From NCBI GenBank assembly GCA_964445985.1, contig CAYUMU010000046.1, forward strand, positions 1-53,384: a stretch of 53,384 nt of DNA, given 5' to 3'. A model generated the notes under the pieces. The model was not told where the DNA came from and ran no database searches. It worked only from the letters and a program-made list of their open reading frames with translations. Made by a program: the position numbers and the translations under genes. This stretch comes from CAYUMU01 sp964445985 (GTDB lineage: Bacteria; Planctomycetota; Planctomycetia; Pirellulales; S012-138). How positions within the stretch are numbered: position 1 is the first letter of the stretch; every line of letters begins with the position of its first letter. Shown here piece by piece: positions 7,471 through 16,482 of the stretch.

Positions 7471-10400
7471 ATGATTCTCATGTTACTGAAGTTCAATCAC
7501 CCGAGGGCGCGGCGGCGGGAATCGGCTCGCGCGGCGATGCGCTTGTTTGGAGGGTCTGTCGCGCTGCGCCACGCCCTTCGCTGGGGCTCAGGGCATGCCA
7601 CACTGGTAATCTGCTTTGTCTTTGGCAGCGGTTCCTTCTCCGCCGCCGAGGAACCCATTTCGTTCAACCGTCAAATTCGCCCCCTCCTGGCCGAGCATTG
7701 CTTTACCTGCCACGGTCCCGATGCCGCCCAGCGAACGGCCGAGCTTCGGCTCGATACCTTCGACGGCGCCACCGCCGACCTCGGAGGGCATGCCGCCATC
7801 AAGCCTGGGGATACGGCTACCAGCGCATTGCTAGCGCGGGTGAAGTCCGCCGATTTGGATGTGCGGATGCCGCCCCGCGAGGCCGTGCGCGGTCTCACGG
7901 CCGACGAAATCATCTTGCTGGAGCGGTGGATTGCCCAAGGGGCCAGGTACGAACGCCACTGGTCGTTTTTGCCGCCCGAGCGTCTGCCCCTTCCGCAAGT
8001 CCAACAGCCAGGCTGGGTCCGCAACCCCATCGACCACTTCATTCAGGCCCGCCACGACGCGGCCGGCCTTTCCCCCACCCCCGAGGCCGATCCGCGCACG
8101 TTGCTGCGGCGATTGTCGCTCGACCTGACCGGCCTGCCGCCCAGCCCCGAGGAAATGACAGCCTTCTTGGCCGACACTTCGCCAGGCCGTTACGACCGCG
8201 CCGTGGATCGCCTGCTGGCATCGCCGCGCTTGGGCGAGCGGCTGGCGGCCCCCTGGCTCGACGCGGCCCGCTATGCCGATACCAACGGCTATCAAAGCGA
8301 TGGCGAACGCGATATGTGGCGGTGGCGGGATTGGGTCATCGAGGCATTCAACGCCAACCAGCCTTTCGACCAATTCACCATCGAACAGCTAGCCGGCGAC
8401 TTGCTCCCCGGGGCCACCTTCCAGCAGCGGCTGGCCACCGGCTTCAACCGCAATCATCGCGGCAATGCCGAAGGGGGCATCATCCCCGAGGAATACGCCG
8501 TGGAATATGTGGTGGACCGGGTCGAAACCACGTCCACCGTGTGGCTAGGGCTTACCATCGGTTGTGCCCGCTGTCACGATCATAAGTACGACCCGGTCAC
8601 CCAGCAGGAGTTCTACGAGCTCTATGCGTTTTTCAACAACGTGCCCGAACGCGGCAAGGCCATCAAGTTCGGCAACTCGCCCCCGCTCATGCCGGCGCCC
8701 ACCCGCGAACAACAGGCTCAGCTAGCCCAGGCCGAGGCCGCGGTGGCCGCCGCCAAAGCCGCCTTTGCCAAGCTGGGGCCGGAGCTGGCCCAAGGTCAGA
8801 GAGCCTGGGAGCGGCAATTTGGAAACACCGCCGCGGTGAAGAAGCCCGCGGCCAAGCTCGCCCCCACGGCTTCCCAAAATTGGACCATCACCGAAGGGCT
8901 GGCCGCACGCTTCGATTTCGAAGGGGAAGCAAGCGAAACGAACACAAAGCACGTGCTGCCCGGCAAACTCGGCCTGGCTGCCAGCTTCAACGGCCAGCAG
9001 CCGCTGGATCTCGGCGATGTCGGCAACTTTGGCTACCTCGACCGCTTCACCCTCGCGGCCTGGGTCCATCCCGCGGCTTCCACCGGCATGTTGCTGTCGC
9101 GCATGACCGATACGGCCCGCAGCGACGGCTATGGGCTGCGTCTCGAACACGGCAAGCTGCAAGTCAACCTCGTCAAACGCTGGCTCGATGACGCCATTCG
9201 CGTGGAAACGGTGAACGGCCTTGCCCTCAATCGCTGGCGGCACGTGCTCGTTACTTACGATGGCTCGCGCACGGCCGCCGGCATTCAAGTCTACTTCGAC
9301 GGCGAGTTGCAACCGCTCACCGTGCATCTCGATGACTTGAATCAATCGTTTGAGAACAAGGAGCCGTTTCGCCTCGGCGGAGGGGGCGGGGACGCCGACC
9401 GTTTCCAAGGGCTGCTGGACGATGTTCGCATTTACGACCGTGCCCTGCCGCCGTCCGAAGCCAGCATCGTGGCCGAAGCCGCCACCATTGCCGAGCTCGC
9501 CAGCCAAGAACCGGCCGAGCGAACAACCGCAGGACAGCGCAAGCTTCGCGAATACTATCTGCGCGAAGCGGCGCCCCCCGCGGCGCGCGCCACCTACGCC
9601 CAGCTCAGGCAAACCCAGCAGGACAAAACCCAACTGGTCGAAACCTTCCCCACCGTCATGGTCATGGAAGAACTGCCCCGGCCGCGAAACACCTTCTTGC
9701 TGGACCGAGGGCAATACGATCTGCCCAAGCAGCAAGTCTGGGCCGCCACGCCCGACTGCCTCCCCCCGCTGGCGAACCACACCGCCCAACCAAACAACCC
9801 CACCGGCGGCGATCAGCCCGACCGGTTGGATCTGGCCCGCTGGCTGGTTTCACCCCGGCATCCGCTCACAGCCCGCGTCACCGTCAATCGGCTCTGGCAG
9901 TTGATGTTTGGCCAAGGGTTGGTGGCCACGCCCGAAGATTTTGGCACCCAGGGAGCCTGGCCCAGCCATCCCGAGCTACTCGACTGGCTGGCCGTGGAAC
10001 TGGAAGATAGTGGCTGGGACCTCAAACATGTGCTGCGGTTGCTGGTCACCAGCGCCACCTACCGGCAATCATCTGCCGCCAGCCGCGAAGGCTGGGCCGC
10101 CGATCCCGATAACGTGCTGTTGGCTCGCGGGGCACGGCATCGTCTCTCGGCCGAGGCCATTCGCGATGTGGCCCTGGCCGCCGCCGGCCTGCTGGTGGAA
10201 CGCCAAGGAGGGCCGTCGGTCAAGCCCTATCAACCGGCCGGTCTCTGGAAAGACGTGGCGACCATTTCCGACTACGACCAGGACCACGGGGCCGACCTTT
10301 ATCGCCGCGGGTTGTACACCTACTTCAAACGCACGGTGGCCCCGCCTGGCATGGCCGTGTTCGACGCCGCCAACCGCGAAACCTGCGTGGTCCGCACCTC

Positions 10401-10755
10401 GCGTACCAATACGCCGCTGCAAGCCCTCACGCTGCTCAACAGCACGGCCTTTGTCGAAGCCGCCCGGGTGCTGGCGGCCCACGCCATGCAAACGCAAACA
10501 TCGGTGGATGGTCAACTCCGGTACGCGTTCGAGCGAATTCTTTCCCGTCCCCCCAGCAACGAGGAATTGGCCGTGCTTCGCCGAGGCCACGCGGGGCACC
10601 GGGCGCGGTTTGCGAACGATCTCCACGCCTCGCGGCAACTGGTGGCGACGGGCGAGTTTCCGGCCGCCGAGGGCGTGGACCTCGCCAGTCATGCCGCCCT
10701 GACCGCCCTGGTGAGCACGCTGCTGAACCTGGATGAAGCGGTCACCAGACAGTAA
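7471..10755 (+). CDS. Secreted planctomycete cytochrome-like protein (PSCyt1-DUF1549-LamG-DUF1553)
   Basis: This 1094-residue protein has the standard large planctomycete architecture. After a hydrophobic export signal (about 42-58), the PSCyt1 domain carries C77-F-T-C80-H81, a c-type haem motif. DUF1549 follows (about 160-400) and contains a second C365-A-R-C368-H369 motif in CARCHDHKYDP. A LamG/concanavalin-like domain occupies about 470-670, and DUF1553 (LDLARWLVSPRHPLTARV onward) about 785-1070. Such proteins are very numerous in planctomycetes and are thought to act outside the cytoplasmic membrane on complex polymers, but no biochemical function is established. The start is uncertain: ATG 7471 gives a long Arg-rich lead, while ATG 7537 gives a more normal signal peptide. 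A dispersed repeat overlaps this region and encodes part of the signal sequence. Confidence 0.92.
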   Translation: MILMLLKFNHPRARRRESARAAMRLFGGSVALRHALRWGSGHATLVICFVFGSGSFSAAEEPISFNRQIRPLLAEHCFTCHGPDAAQRTAELRLDTFDGATADLGGHAAIKPGDTATSALLARVKSADLDVRMPPREAVRGLTADEIILLERWIAQGARYERHWSFLPPERLPLPQVQQPGWVRNPIDHFIQARHDAAGLSPTPEADPRTLLRRLSLDLTGLPPSPEEMTAFLADTSPGRYDRAVDRLLASPRLGERLAAPWLDAARYADTNGYQSDGERDMWRWRDWVIEAFNANQPFDQFTIEQLAGDLLPGATFQQRLATGFNRNHRGNAEGGIIPEEYAVEYVVDRVETTSTVWLGLTIGCARCHDHKYDPVTQQEFYELYAFFNNVPERGKAIKFGNSPPLMPAPTREQQAQLAQAEAAVAAAKAAFAKLGPELAQGQRAWERQFGNTAAVKKPAAKLAPTASQNWTITEGLAARFDFEGEASETNTKHVLPGKLGLAASFNGQQPLDLGDVGNFGYLDRFTLAAWVHPAASTGMLLSRMTDTARSDGYGLRLEHGKLQVNLVKRWLDDAIRVETVNGLALNRWRHVLVTYDGSRTAAGIQVYFDGELQPLTVHLDDLNQSFENKEPFRLGGGGGDADRFQGLLDDVRIYDRALPPSEASIVAEAATIAELASQEPAERTTAGQRKLREYYLREAAPPAARATYAQLRQTQQDKTQLVETFPTVMVMEELPRPRNTFLLDRGQYDLPKQQVWAATPDCLPPLANHTAQPNNPTGGDQPDRLDLARWLVSPRHPLTARVTVNRLWQLMFGQGLVATPEDFGTQGAWPSHPELLDWLAVELEDSGWDLKHVLRLLVTSATYRQSSAASREGWAADPDNVLLARGARHRLSAEAIRDVALAAAGLLVERQGGPSVKPYQPAGLWKDVATISDYDQDHGADLYRRGLYTYFKRTVAPPGMAVFDAANRETCVVRTSRTNTPLQALTLLNSTAFVEAARVLAAHAMQTQTSVDGQLRYAFERILSRPPSNEELAVLRRGHAGHRARFANDLHASRQLVATGEFPAAEGVDLASHAALTALVSTLLNLDEAVTRQ
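7569..7599. repeat. Dispersed repeat, copy 2, inside a coding start
   Basis: The first 22 bases (7569-7590) are the exact reverse complement of 7179-7200; the rest diverges from copy 1. It lies within the signal-peptide coding part of the DUF1553 gene and is translated as about RHALRWGSGHA. Confidence 0.75.
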
Positions 10756-10846
10756 ACTGGAGGGCAAAGGCCGGTCGCCTTCTCCCAGCGGCATGCGGCT
10801 TTTCGCCCTCCGAATTGCCCTGCCCTCTTGTTTCAAGGCCGCCCTG

Positions 10847-11200
10847 GTGCCCAGCTCCGCTTCCATTCTTCAGCAACTCGCCGCGGTGATTGCCGATCGT
10901 CAGCAAAACCCCTCCGAGCGGTCGTATACCAACCGCCTGCTGGCCGGCGGCGTGCCCCAGGTTTCTGCCAAAATTACGGAGGAAGCGGCCGAAGTGGTGG
11001 AAGCCGCCGCCGAACCGGGCAATGAAGGCCAGGCCCACCTGGTCCGCGAAGCGGCCGATCTGGTGTATCATTTAATGGTGCTCCTGGCCTGCCGCGGCGC
11101 CTCGCTCGCCGATGTCGAGGCCGAACTGGCCAGGCGTTTTGGCATTTCGGGCCTGGACGAAAAAGCCAGCCGCACGCATTCTACCAACTCTGGAAGTTGA
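10847..11200 (+). CDS. hisE: Phosphoribosyl-ATP pyrophosphatase
   Basis: The protein should hydrolyse phosphoribosyl-ATP to phosphoribosyl-AMP, the second step of histidine synthesis. The core matches HisE: ILQQLAAVIADRQ, SYTNRLLAGG, the metal-binding helix KITEEAAEVVEAA, and REAADLVYHLMVLLACRG. From GTG 10847 the product has 117 residues, typical for HisE, and the GTG follows an aagg purine stretch. In-frame ATGs at 10793 and 10733 would add an unconserved lead, and 10733 lies inside the end of the DUF1553 gene. The next histidine gene, hisG, lies almost 3 kb downstream beyond a restriction-modification cassette, which suggests the two were once adjacent. Confidence 0.88.
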   Translation: MPSSASILQQLAAVIADRQQNPSERSYTNRLLAGGVPQVSAKITEEAAEVVEAAAEPGNEGQAHLVREAADLVYHLMVLLACRGASLADVEAELARRFGISGLDEKASRTHSTNSGS

Positions 11201-11240
11201 CCTCCCAAGCAGCCGCCATTCAACCTTTTGATGTTTGAAC

Positions 11241-12008
11241 ATGCCGCAGTCAGTTGAGCAGGTGTTTATCCGCTGTGCAGAAGCCATCCAATCCGGCTTA
11301 CTTATCCAACGGCTGGGCAATCGCGACAAAGAATTTCATTTCCAGAACTGGTTTTCCGATCGCCTGCGGGAAACGGGCATGCACTTTGAGTGCGGTGGAC
11401 GTAACAGCTATCCCGATTTTCGGCTCGTGAACAATACCGTTGGATTTGAACTGAAGGCACTAGCTTACCCAGGTCGGGAAGCCGATTTTGACAGCAACAG
11501 CCAGACCCCATGCGGTGAGCACAACGGCCGAACGATTTTTTATGTGTTTGGTCGCTATCCCAAGAATCCCGACGGCGACTCCTACCCAGTGCTCGACTTG
11601 GTTATTTGCCATGGCAGTTTTCTCAATGCCGACCATGAATACATTCACAAGAACAAAAGTGTGCGTGGATTCGGGAGCTATGGAGACATCTTGATTAGAG
11701 ACCGCAAAATGTATGTCGTCCCGACGCCGTTCAGACTGTTGGAGAACGTCGCGCATCGACAAACACTGATTCTGCCAGCTGAGCAGAAACCGGCCAAACA
11801 CTTCGCCAAGGCGGGCGATCTCTGCCGAACCGAAGCACCGCGGGTGCTGGTGTCGTATGCCTTTGATTTGCGCCGCAATGAGTTGCGGGCCGAAACGGTA
11901 AGCAATCCTGCCGCGGGGCGAGAGCATCGTTTCACGGCTTGGCGACTAAAAGAAGCTCCTTGTGAACCGGTTTCGCTCCGAACTGGTTCGACGCGAGGAG
12001 AGAAATGA
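11241..12008 (+). CDS. Putative restriction endonuclease, PD-(D/E)XK type
   Basis: The 255-residue protein has a convincing PD-(D/E)XK nuclease signature: S-Y-P58-D59-F-R-L, then after ten residues F-E70-L-K72, with an upstream helix holding E44 and E50. This metal-dependent fold is the commonest one in type II restriction enzymes. No target recognition domain is recognisable. The stop codon overlaps the start of the methyltransferase gene by four bases (ATGA), so the two are translationally coupled and very probably form one restriction-modification system. ATG 11241 is preferred over an in-frame TTG at 11235. The DNA is visibly richer in A and T than the flanking histidine genes, which suggests recent acquisition. 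I do not recognise the exact family, and the recognition site cannot be read from sequence. Confidence 0.75.
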   Translation: MPQSVEQVFIRCAEAIQSGLLIQRLGNRDKEFHFQNWFSDRLRETGMHFECGGRNSYPDFRLVNNTVGFELKALAYPGREADFDSNSQTPCGEHNGRTIFYVFGRYPKNPDGDSYPVLDLVICHGSFLNADHEYIHKNKSVRGFGSYGDILIRDRKMYVVPTPFRLLENVAHRQTLILPAEQKPAKHFAKAGDLCRTEAPRVLVSYAFDLRRNELRAETVSNPAAGREHRFTAWRLKEAPCEPVSLRTGSTRGEK

Positions 12009-14128
12009 GTTCCAAACAGACATTAATCGAATCCGATTCATTTGGATTTGAGTTTCTATCTCGCCTGGCTGAACGAGAGAGCTGGCGAAAAGAAGTTCAT
12101 AGACCCGTCTACCATGTACACAAATGGTGGGCCAAGCGATTAGGGTCGGTTTTCCGTGGAATTGTTCTGGGGGCCTTGCTACCCGAACACTCACGGTTAG
12201 ACGAAGAATTCTACAAGCCCCACGACTTTCAGGGAACGACGGTTTTCGATCCTTTCATGGGTTCGGGGACTACGATTGGTGAGTCGCACAAACTTGGTTG
12301 CACAGCATTAGGGCGCGACATAAACCCGGTTGCGGTGCGCGCCGCTCGTACAGCTTTTGGACGACTGGACAAGAAGTCCCTGTTCGACGCGTTCCTCAGA
12401 CTATCCGACGGAACTGGCGGGCAAATCCGTCGACTGTACCGTTCAGTGGATTCGTTGAATCGGCCATGCGATGTTCTCTACTATTTCTGGGTAATGCAAG
12501 CTGACTGCCCGGCTTGCAACAATCAGGTGGACATCTTTACGTCGTACATCATTGCACGACATGCTCACCCCAAGCAGCATCCAGAAGTCCAACTATTGTG
12601 CCCAGGTTGCGGCAATATTCTCCCAGGCAAACAAGGTGATAGAAACAACCAATGCCCTCGCTGTCAACTGGTATTTGACGCAACACTTGGTCCCGCAAAA
12701 AACGCGAAGGCGACGTGCAACCAGTGTCTCGACACATTCTCGATCAGGGATTCGATCGCCAGCAAGGGAACACCTCCGAGCTTCCGTTTGTATGCAAAGT
12801 TGGTGCTTACTAGCGATGGATGCAAAGAGTACTTGCCGACGGATCAGGAAGACCAGGCTGCTTACAGTTATTGCAGCGAACAACTCCGAAATGCAGTGGC
12901 GAGGAAGGAATTGCAACTGCCAGTCCTGGAATTGCGGGATGGATACAACACGCGGCAAGCAATGAATTATGGATTCCGCCGCTGGAAGGATTTCTTCAAT
13001 GACAGACAGCTTCTCGGTCTGGGATTGCTTCGACAGGGAATTCAACAGCTTGAGGATCACTCTGCTCGCGAAGCACTGACAATGCTTTTTTCTGGCGTGT
13101 TGGAGTTCAATAACCTATTCGCCTCTTACAAAGGCGAGGGAACGGGCGCTGTAAGGCATATGTTTTCACACCATATCCTGAAACCCGAACGAACCCCAAT
13201 CGAAGCCAATATTTGGGGAACGCCGAGGAGTTCCGGATCGTTTTCGAATTTATTCAAGAGCCGGCTCGTCCGCGCGGCCGAGTATTGCGAGCAGCCACAT
13301 GAGGTCCACGGCGCGAGTGGCCCCGGCCTGGTTTGTTCACCGGCGTTTCGTGGCGAGGTAGAACCGGAGTGGCCTGCTGAAACAGATTTCAGCAAACGAG
13401 CGATTTATGTTTCATGCGGTGATTCCGCGGTGACGGAACTGCCCGACGCTAGCGTCGATATCATCGTTACCGACCCGCCGTTTTTTGATAACGTCCACTA
13501 CTCCGAATTGGCCGATTTCTTTTTCGCATGGCAGCAGTTGGACAATTCGTCCGCTACGAATTCACCGGCATCAACTCGAAATGCCAGGGAGGTTCAGCAC
13601 GGCGACGCAAACGAATTCGCTGGCCGTTTGGAGGGCGTCTTTCGCGAGTGCCATCGAATACTCAAGGATCGTGGTTTGTTGGTGTTCACCTATCACCATT
13701 CCCGAAGCGAGGGATGGGGCGCCGTGGCTAGCTCGCTGCTACGCGCCAAGTTTCGTGTCATGAATGCCCACCCCGTGAAGGCGGAAATGTCCGTGGCGAC
13801 TCCCAAGTCGCAATCCAAGAGCCCCATCCAGCTAGACATCATTATCGTCTGCCGAAAAGATGACGGCGGCAGGACATCGTTGCCAACAACATCCGAGGCG
13901 ATGGCTTCTGCTTTCGAAAAGATGCAGCGACTTTGCGCTGAGAGTTTTCAACTCTCGGAGAATGATCGACGAATCGTGCTCTACGGCCAGTTGCTCACGA
14001 CATTGCGCAACGAGGAGCAGATTGCTGAGATGGCGCGGATCGTGGAGACAGAATTACAACGGATGCCGGTGCTGGAGCCGCGACGTTCCGCAAAAGTGGT
14101 ACAGACGCTATTATTTGGCGAAGGATGA
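12005..14128 (+). CDS. Large DNA methyltransferase with internal zinc-ribbon-like Cys pairs (DUF1156-like)
   Basis: The 707-residue protein should methylate an amino group on A or C. The SAM-binding motif is DPFMGSGTT at 82-90 and the catalytic motif is TDPPFFDNVHYSEL at 489-502, so they are about 400 residues apart in the order I then IV. The N-terminal RPVYHVHKWWAKR at 33-45 resembles the DUF1156 group of methylases, some of which occur in anti-phage gene sets. Between the motifs lie four Cys pairs (C168/C171, C199/C202, C217/C220, C238/C241) that should bind one or two zinc ions. The start overlaps the nuclease stop codon by four bases. Codon use is less GC-rich than in neighbours. The likely role is to protect host DNA from the paired nuclease. 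Confidence 0.85.
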   Translation: MSSKQTLIESDSFGFEFLSRLAERESWRKEVHRPVYHVHKWWAKRLGSVFRGIVLGALLPEHSRLDEEFYKPHDFQGTTVFDPFMGSGTTIGESHKLGCTALGRDINPVAVRAARTAFGRLDKKSLFDAFLRLSDGTGGQIRRLYRSVDSLNRPCDVLYYFWVMQADCPACNNQVDIFTSYIIARHAHPKQHPEVQLLCPGCGNILPGKQGDRNNQCPRCQLVFDATLGPAKNAKATCNQCLDTFSIRDSIASKGTPPSFRLYAKLVLTSDGCKEYLPTDQEDQAAYSYCSEQLRNAVARKELQLPVLELRDGYNTRQAMNYGFRRWKDFFNDRQLLGLGLLRQGIQQLEDHSAREALTMLFSGVLEFNNLFASYKGEGTGAVRHMFSHHILKPERTPIEANIWGTPRSSGSFSNLFKSRLVRAAEYCEQPHEVHGASGPGLVCSPAFRGEVEPEWPAETDFSKRAIYVSCGDSAVTELPDASVDIIVTDPPFFDNVHYSELADFFFAWQQLDNSSATNSPASTRNAREVQHGDANEFAGRLEGVFRECHRILKDRGLLVFTYHHSRSEGWGAVASSLLRAKFRVMNAHPVKAEMSVATPKSQSKSPIQLDIIIVCRKDDGGRTSLPTTSEAMASAFEKMQRLCAESFQLSENDRRIVLYGQLLTTLRNEEQIAEMARIVETELQRMPVLEPRRSAKVVQTLLFGEG

Positions 14129-14165
14129 CGAAATCAATCTCCCTGTCGAAGGCGACACGCACCCC

Positions 14166-15017
14166 ATGGACAACTTGCGGATCGGTATTCCCAGCAAAGG
14201 CCGTTTGGCCGAGCTTGCCTGCGACCTGCTCAAAGACGCAGGCTTGAGTTTTCGTCGCCAGGAGCGCAGCCTCTTCGCGCTCTGCCGCGAGGTGCCTGTC
14301 CAAATCACCTTCCTGCGCACCGACGATATCCCCGTGCTCTGCGCCGAAGGCGCCATCGATATGGGCATCACCGGCGCCGACCTCGTCGCCGAAAGTGGCG
14401 TGGAAGTGCAAGAACGCATGGCCCTGGGCGTCGGCAGTTGCCGGCTCGCCCTCTGCGTGCCCGACGACAACAAAATCCAAAAAGTCGAGCAACTGGCCGG
14501 CCGCCGCGTCGCGACCAGCTTCCCTCGCACCACCGAACGCTTCCTGGCCAAATACGGCGTGAAAGCCCACCTGGTCAACATCTCGGGCTCGGTGGAAATC
14601 ATGATCTCCCTGGGCGTCGCCGACGGCATTGTCGATCTGGTGGAAACCGGCAGCACCCTCGCGGCCAACCGCCTGCACATTCTCGAAGAAGTCGGACGGT
14701 ACGAAACCGTGCTCATCCAAAATACCGCCGGGCGACATGCCAGCCTGGCCGACCGGATCGTGCGGCGGATCGAAGGCGTGGTGATTGCCCGCAGCTATTC
14801 GCTGCTGGAGTACAATATTCTCAGGGAACACCTGACCCAGGCAGAAAAGGTCACCCCTGGCTTCAACTCCCCCACCGTGAGCGCGTTGGAAGACCCCCAG
14901 TGGTGCGCCGTGCGGGTCATGGTTCGCAGGGCCGAAGTGATCGAAATCATGGAACGGTTAGACGCCCTGGGGGCTTCGGCCATTCTGGAAACCCAGATTG
15001 CCAACTGCCGCCTTTGA
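14166..15017 (+). CDS. hisG: ATP phosphoribosyltransferase, long form
   Basis: This 283-residue enzyme should catalyse the first step of histidine synthesis, joining ATP and PRPP. The catalytic lobes show IGIPSKGRLAE at the N-terminus, TDDIPVLCAEGAIDMGITG, and the PRPP-binding region GIVDLVETGSTLAAN at 154-168. Residues from about 210 form the extra C-terminal ACT-like domain of the long form, which usually gives feedback inhibition by histidine and removes the need for HisZ. ATG 14166 lies 37 bases after the methyltransferase stop codon, so the gene may now depend on transcription through the cassette. Confidence 0.95.
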   Translation: MDNLRIGIPSKGRLAELACDLLKDAGLSFRRQERSLFALCREVPVQITFLRTDDIPVLCAEGAIDMGITGADLVAESGVEVQERMALGVGSCRLALCVPDDNKIQKVEQLAGRRVATSFPRTTERFLAKYGVKAHLVNISGSVEIMISLGVADGIVDLVETGSTLAANRLHILEEVGRYETVLIQNTAGRHASLADRIVRRIEGVVIARSYSLLEYNILREHLTQAEKVTPGFNSPTVSALEDPQWCAVRVMVRRAEVIEIMERLDALGASAILETQIANCRL

Positions 15018-15087
15018 AACCACTCCTCATAGAAACATCGAACCCTCAGCTATCCGTCCCAATCCAAGAAGACAGCAGACGAGCCCG

Positions 15088-15669
15088 ATGCGGATTATTG
15101 ATTATCCCCACCCCACGCTTCGCCATGTTTCGCGTCCGCTCAAGCGGGTCGATGCCGATCTGCGGCGGATGGTTGCGGAAATGTTCGACCTGATGTACCA
15201 GGCCAAAGGCATCGGCCTGGCCGCCAACCAGGTCGACCTGCCCTATCGTCTGTTTGTGGTGAACCTCGAAGCCGACCCGGCCGCCAAAGATCAAGAGCTC
15301 GTGTTTCTCAACCCGGTAATCAGCAAACGCAAAGGGCAAAAGGAGCAAGAAGAAGGCTGCCTCAGCCTCCCCGGCTTGTATGCCCCGGTGGTCCGCCCCG
15401 AAACCGTGACGCTCCAGGCCTACAACCTGGCAGGGCAGGAATTCCACGAAGAAATCTCCGGCATGCTCGCCCGCGTGGTGCAGCACGAAACCGACCATCT
15501 CGACGGCGTGCTGTTCATCGACCGCCTTACCGAACCGCAACAGGTAGAAATCCGCGACCAACTCGCCGAATTCGAAATGATGTTCGCCGGCCGTTGCGAA
15601 CGGGGCGAACTCCCCCCGGAAAAAGAAATCCTGGCTCGTCTGGCGGAGCTTGAACAAACGCGCTGCTAA
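15088..15669 (+). CDS. def: Peptide deformylase
   Basis: The 193-residue metalloprotease should remove the N-formyl group from new proteins at the ribosome exit. All three motifs are present: GIGLAANQ (41-48), EEGCLSLPG with metal ligand C91, and QHETDHLDG with H133, catalytic E134 and H137. Length is normal. It follows hisG by 70 bases on the same strand and may be cotranscribed with it. Confidence 0.96.
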   Translation: MRIIDYPHPTLRHVSRPLKRVDADLRRMVAEMFDLMYQAKGIGLAANQVDLPYRLFVVNLEADPAAKDQELVFLNPVISKRKGQKEQEEGCLSLPGLYAPVVRPETVTLQAYNLAGQEFHEEISGMLARVVQHETDHLDGVLFIDRLTEPQQVEIRDQLAEFEMMFAGRCERGELPPEKEILARLAELEQTRC

Positions 15670-15984
15670 GGGGGGCCACGATCATCAACCTCCCGCCGGG
15701 GCAGGCATCGCACCTTATCATCCCTCGCAACCCCGTCATTCCCGCGCAGCCTGCCCTCGTGAAGACGGGGGGCGGGAATCCAGCCGCGGCGGATCCGGCT
15801 CCGCAACCAACAGCGGCTGGAACGCGAACGGCACGGCGGGAAGCTATTCTTCGGCTCGCCCGGAATGAAAAATCTTTGCAAGTTTGCCCCCTGCGGTGTC
15901 GATCCATGCCCCTTCCAATCGACTACCTGGTAAGATCGGCGACTTTTCCGCCGAAGGTCTCACTCAATCCAGGAGTTCCCACCA
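15670..15984. other. Gene-free region with a long REP-like element
   Basis: No coding sequence is supported. The region holds the repeat at 15738-15779 and the probable promoter of the VOC gene. An aggag ribosome site lies at 15971-15975. Confidence 0.6.
15738..15779. repeat. REP-like element, long form
   Basis: Outer arms attcccgc (15738-15745) and gcgggaat (15772-15779) enclose the block agcctgccctcgtgaagac. The same arrangement recurs at 42763-42808, and the outer arms match the short forms at 4109-4126 and 26773-26792. Confidence 0.8.
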
Positions 15985-16482
15985 ATGGCCACCGTGAACA
16001 CGATTACCCCCTGTTTGTGGTTCGATAGCGAAGGCGAAGAGGCCGCGCGGTTCTATACGTCCATCTTCAAGAATTCAAAAATCACGGCCGTTTCGCGCTA
16101 TGGAAAAGCAGGTCAAGAAATCCACGGCAAACAGCCTGGCTCGGTGCTGACCGTGGCCTTTGAACTCGATGGGCAACCCTTCACCGCCCTCAACGGCGGC
16201 CCCATCTTCAAGTTCAACGAATCCATCTCGCTCCAGGTCAACTGCGAAACCCAGGCAGAAGTCGATTACTTCTGGGAAAAACTCTCGGCCGGCGGCGACC
16301 CCTCGGCCCAGCAATGCGGCTGGCTGAAAGACCGCTTCGGCCTGTCGTGGCAGATTGTGCCCAAGGTGGTGGAGAAGCTGATTAGCGACCCCGATGAAGC
16401 CAAATCGCAACGGGCATTTGCCGCGATGCTCCAAATGAAAAAGATCCAGATCGCCGACCTGGTAGCCGCCAGCGAAGAGTGA
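15985..16482 (+). CDS. VOC-family protein (PhnB/3-demethylubiquinone methyltransferase-like fold)
   Basis: The 165-residue protein begins NTITPCLWFDSEGEEAARFY and continues TSIFKNSKI, GSVLTVAFELDGQPFTALNGG and SISLQVNCETQAEVDYFWEKL, a pattern typical of the PhnB-like branch of the vicinal-oxygen-chelate superfamily. These are often annotated as 3-demethylubiquinone-9 methyltransferases from an old misassignment; the real substrate is usually unknown. GWLKDRFGLSWQIVP near the end is also typical. ATG 15985 has a good aggag ribosome site ten bases upstream. It stands alone. Confidence 0.85.
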   Translation: MATVNTITPCLWFDSEGEEAARFYTSIFKNSKITAVSRYGKAGQEIHGKQPGSVLTVAFELDGQPFTALNGGPIFKFNESISLQVNCETQAEVDYFWEKLSAGGDPSAQQCGWLKDRFGLSWQIVPKVVEKLISDPDEAKSQRAFAAMLQMKKIQIADLVAASEE

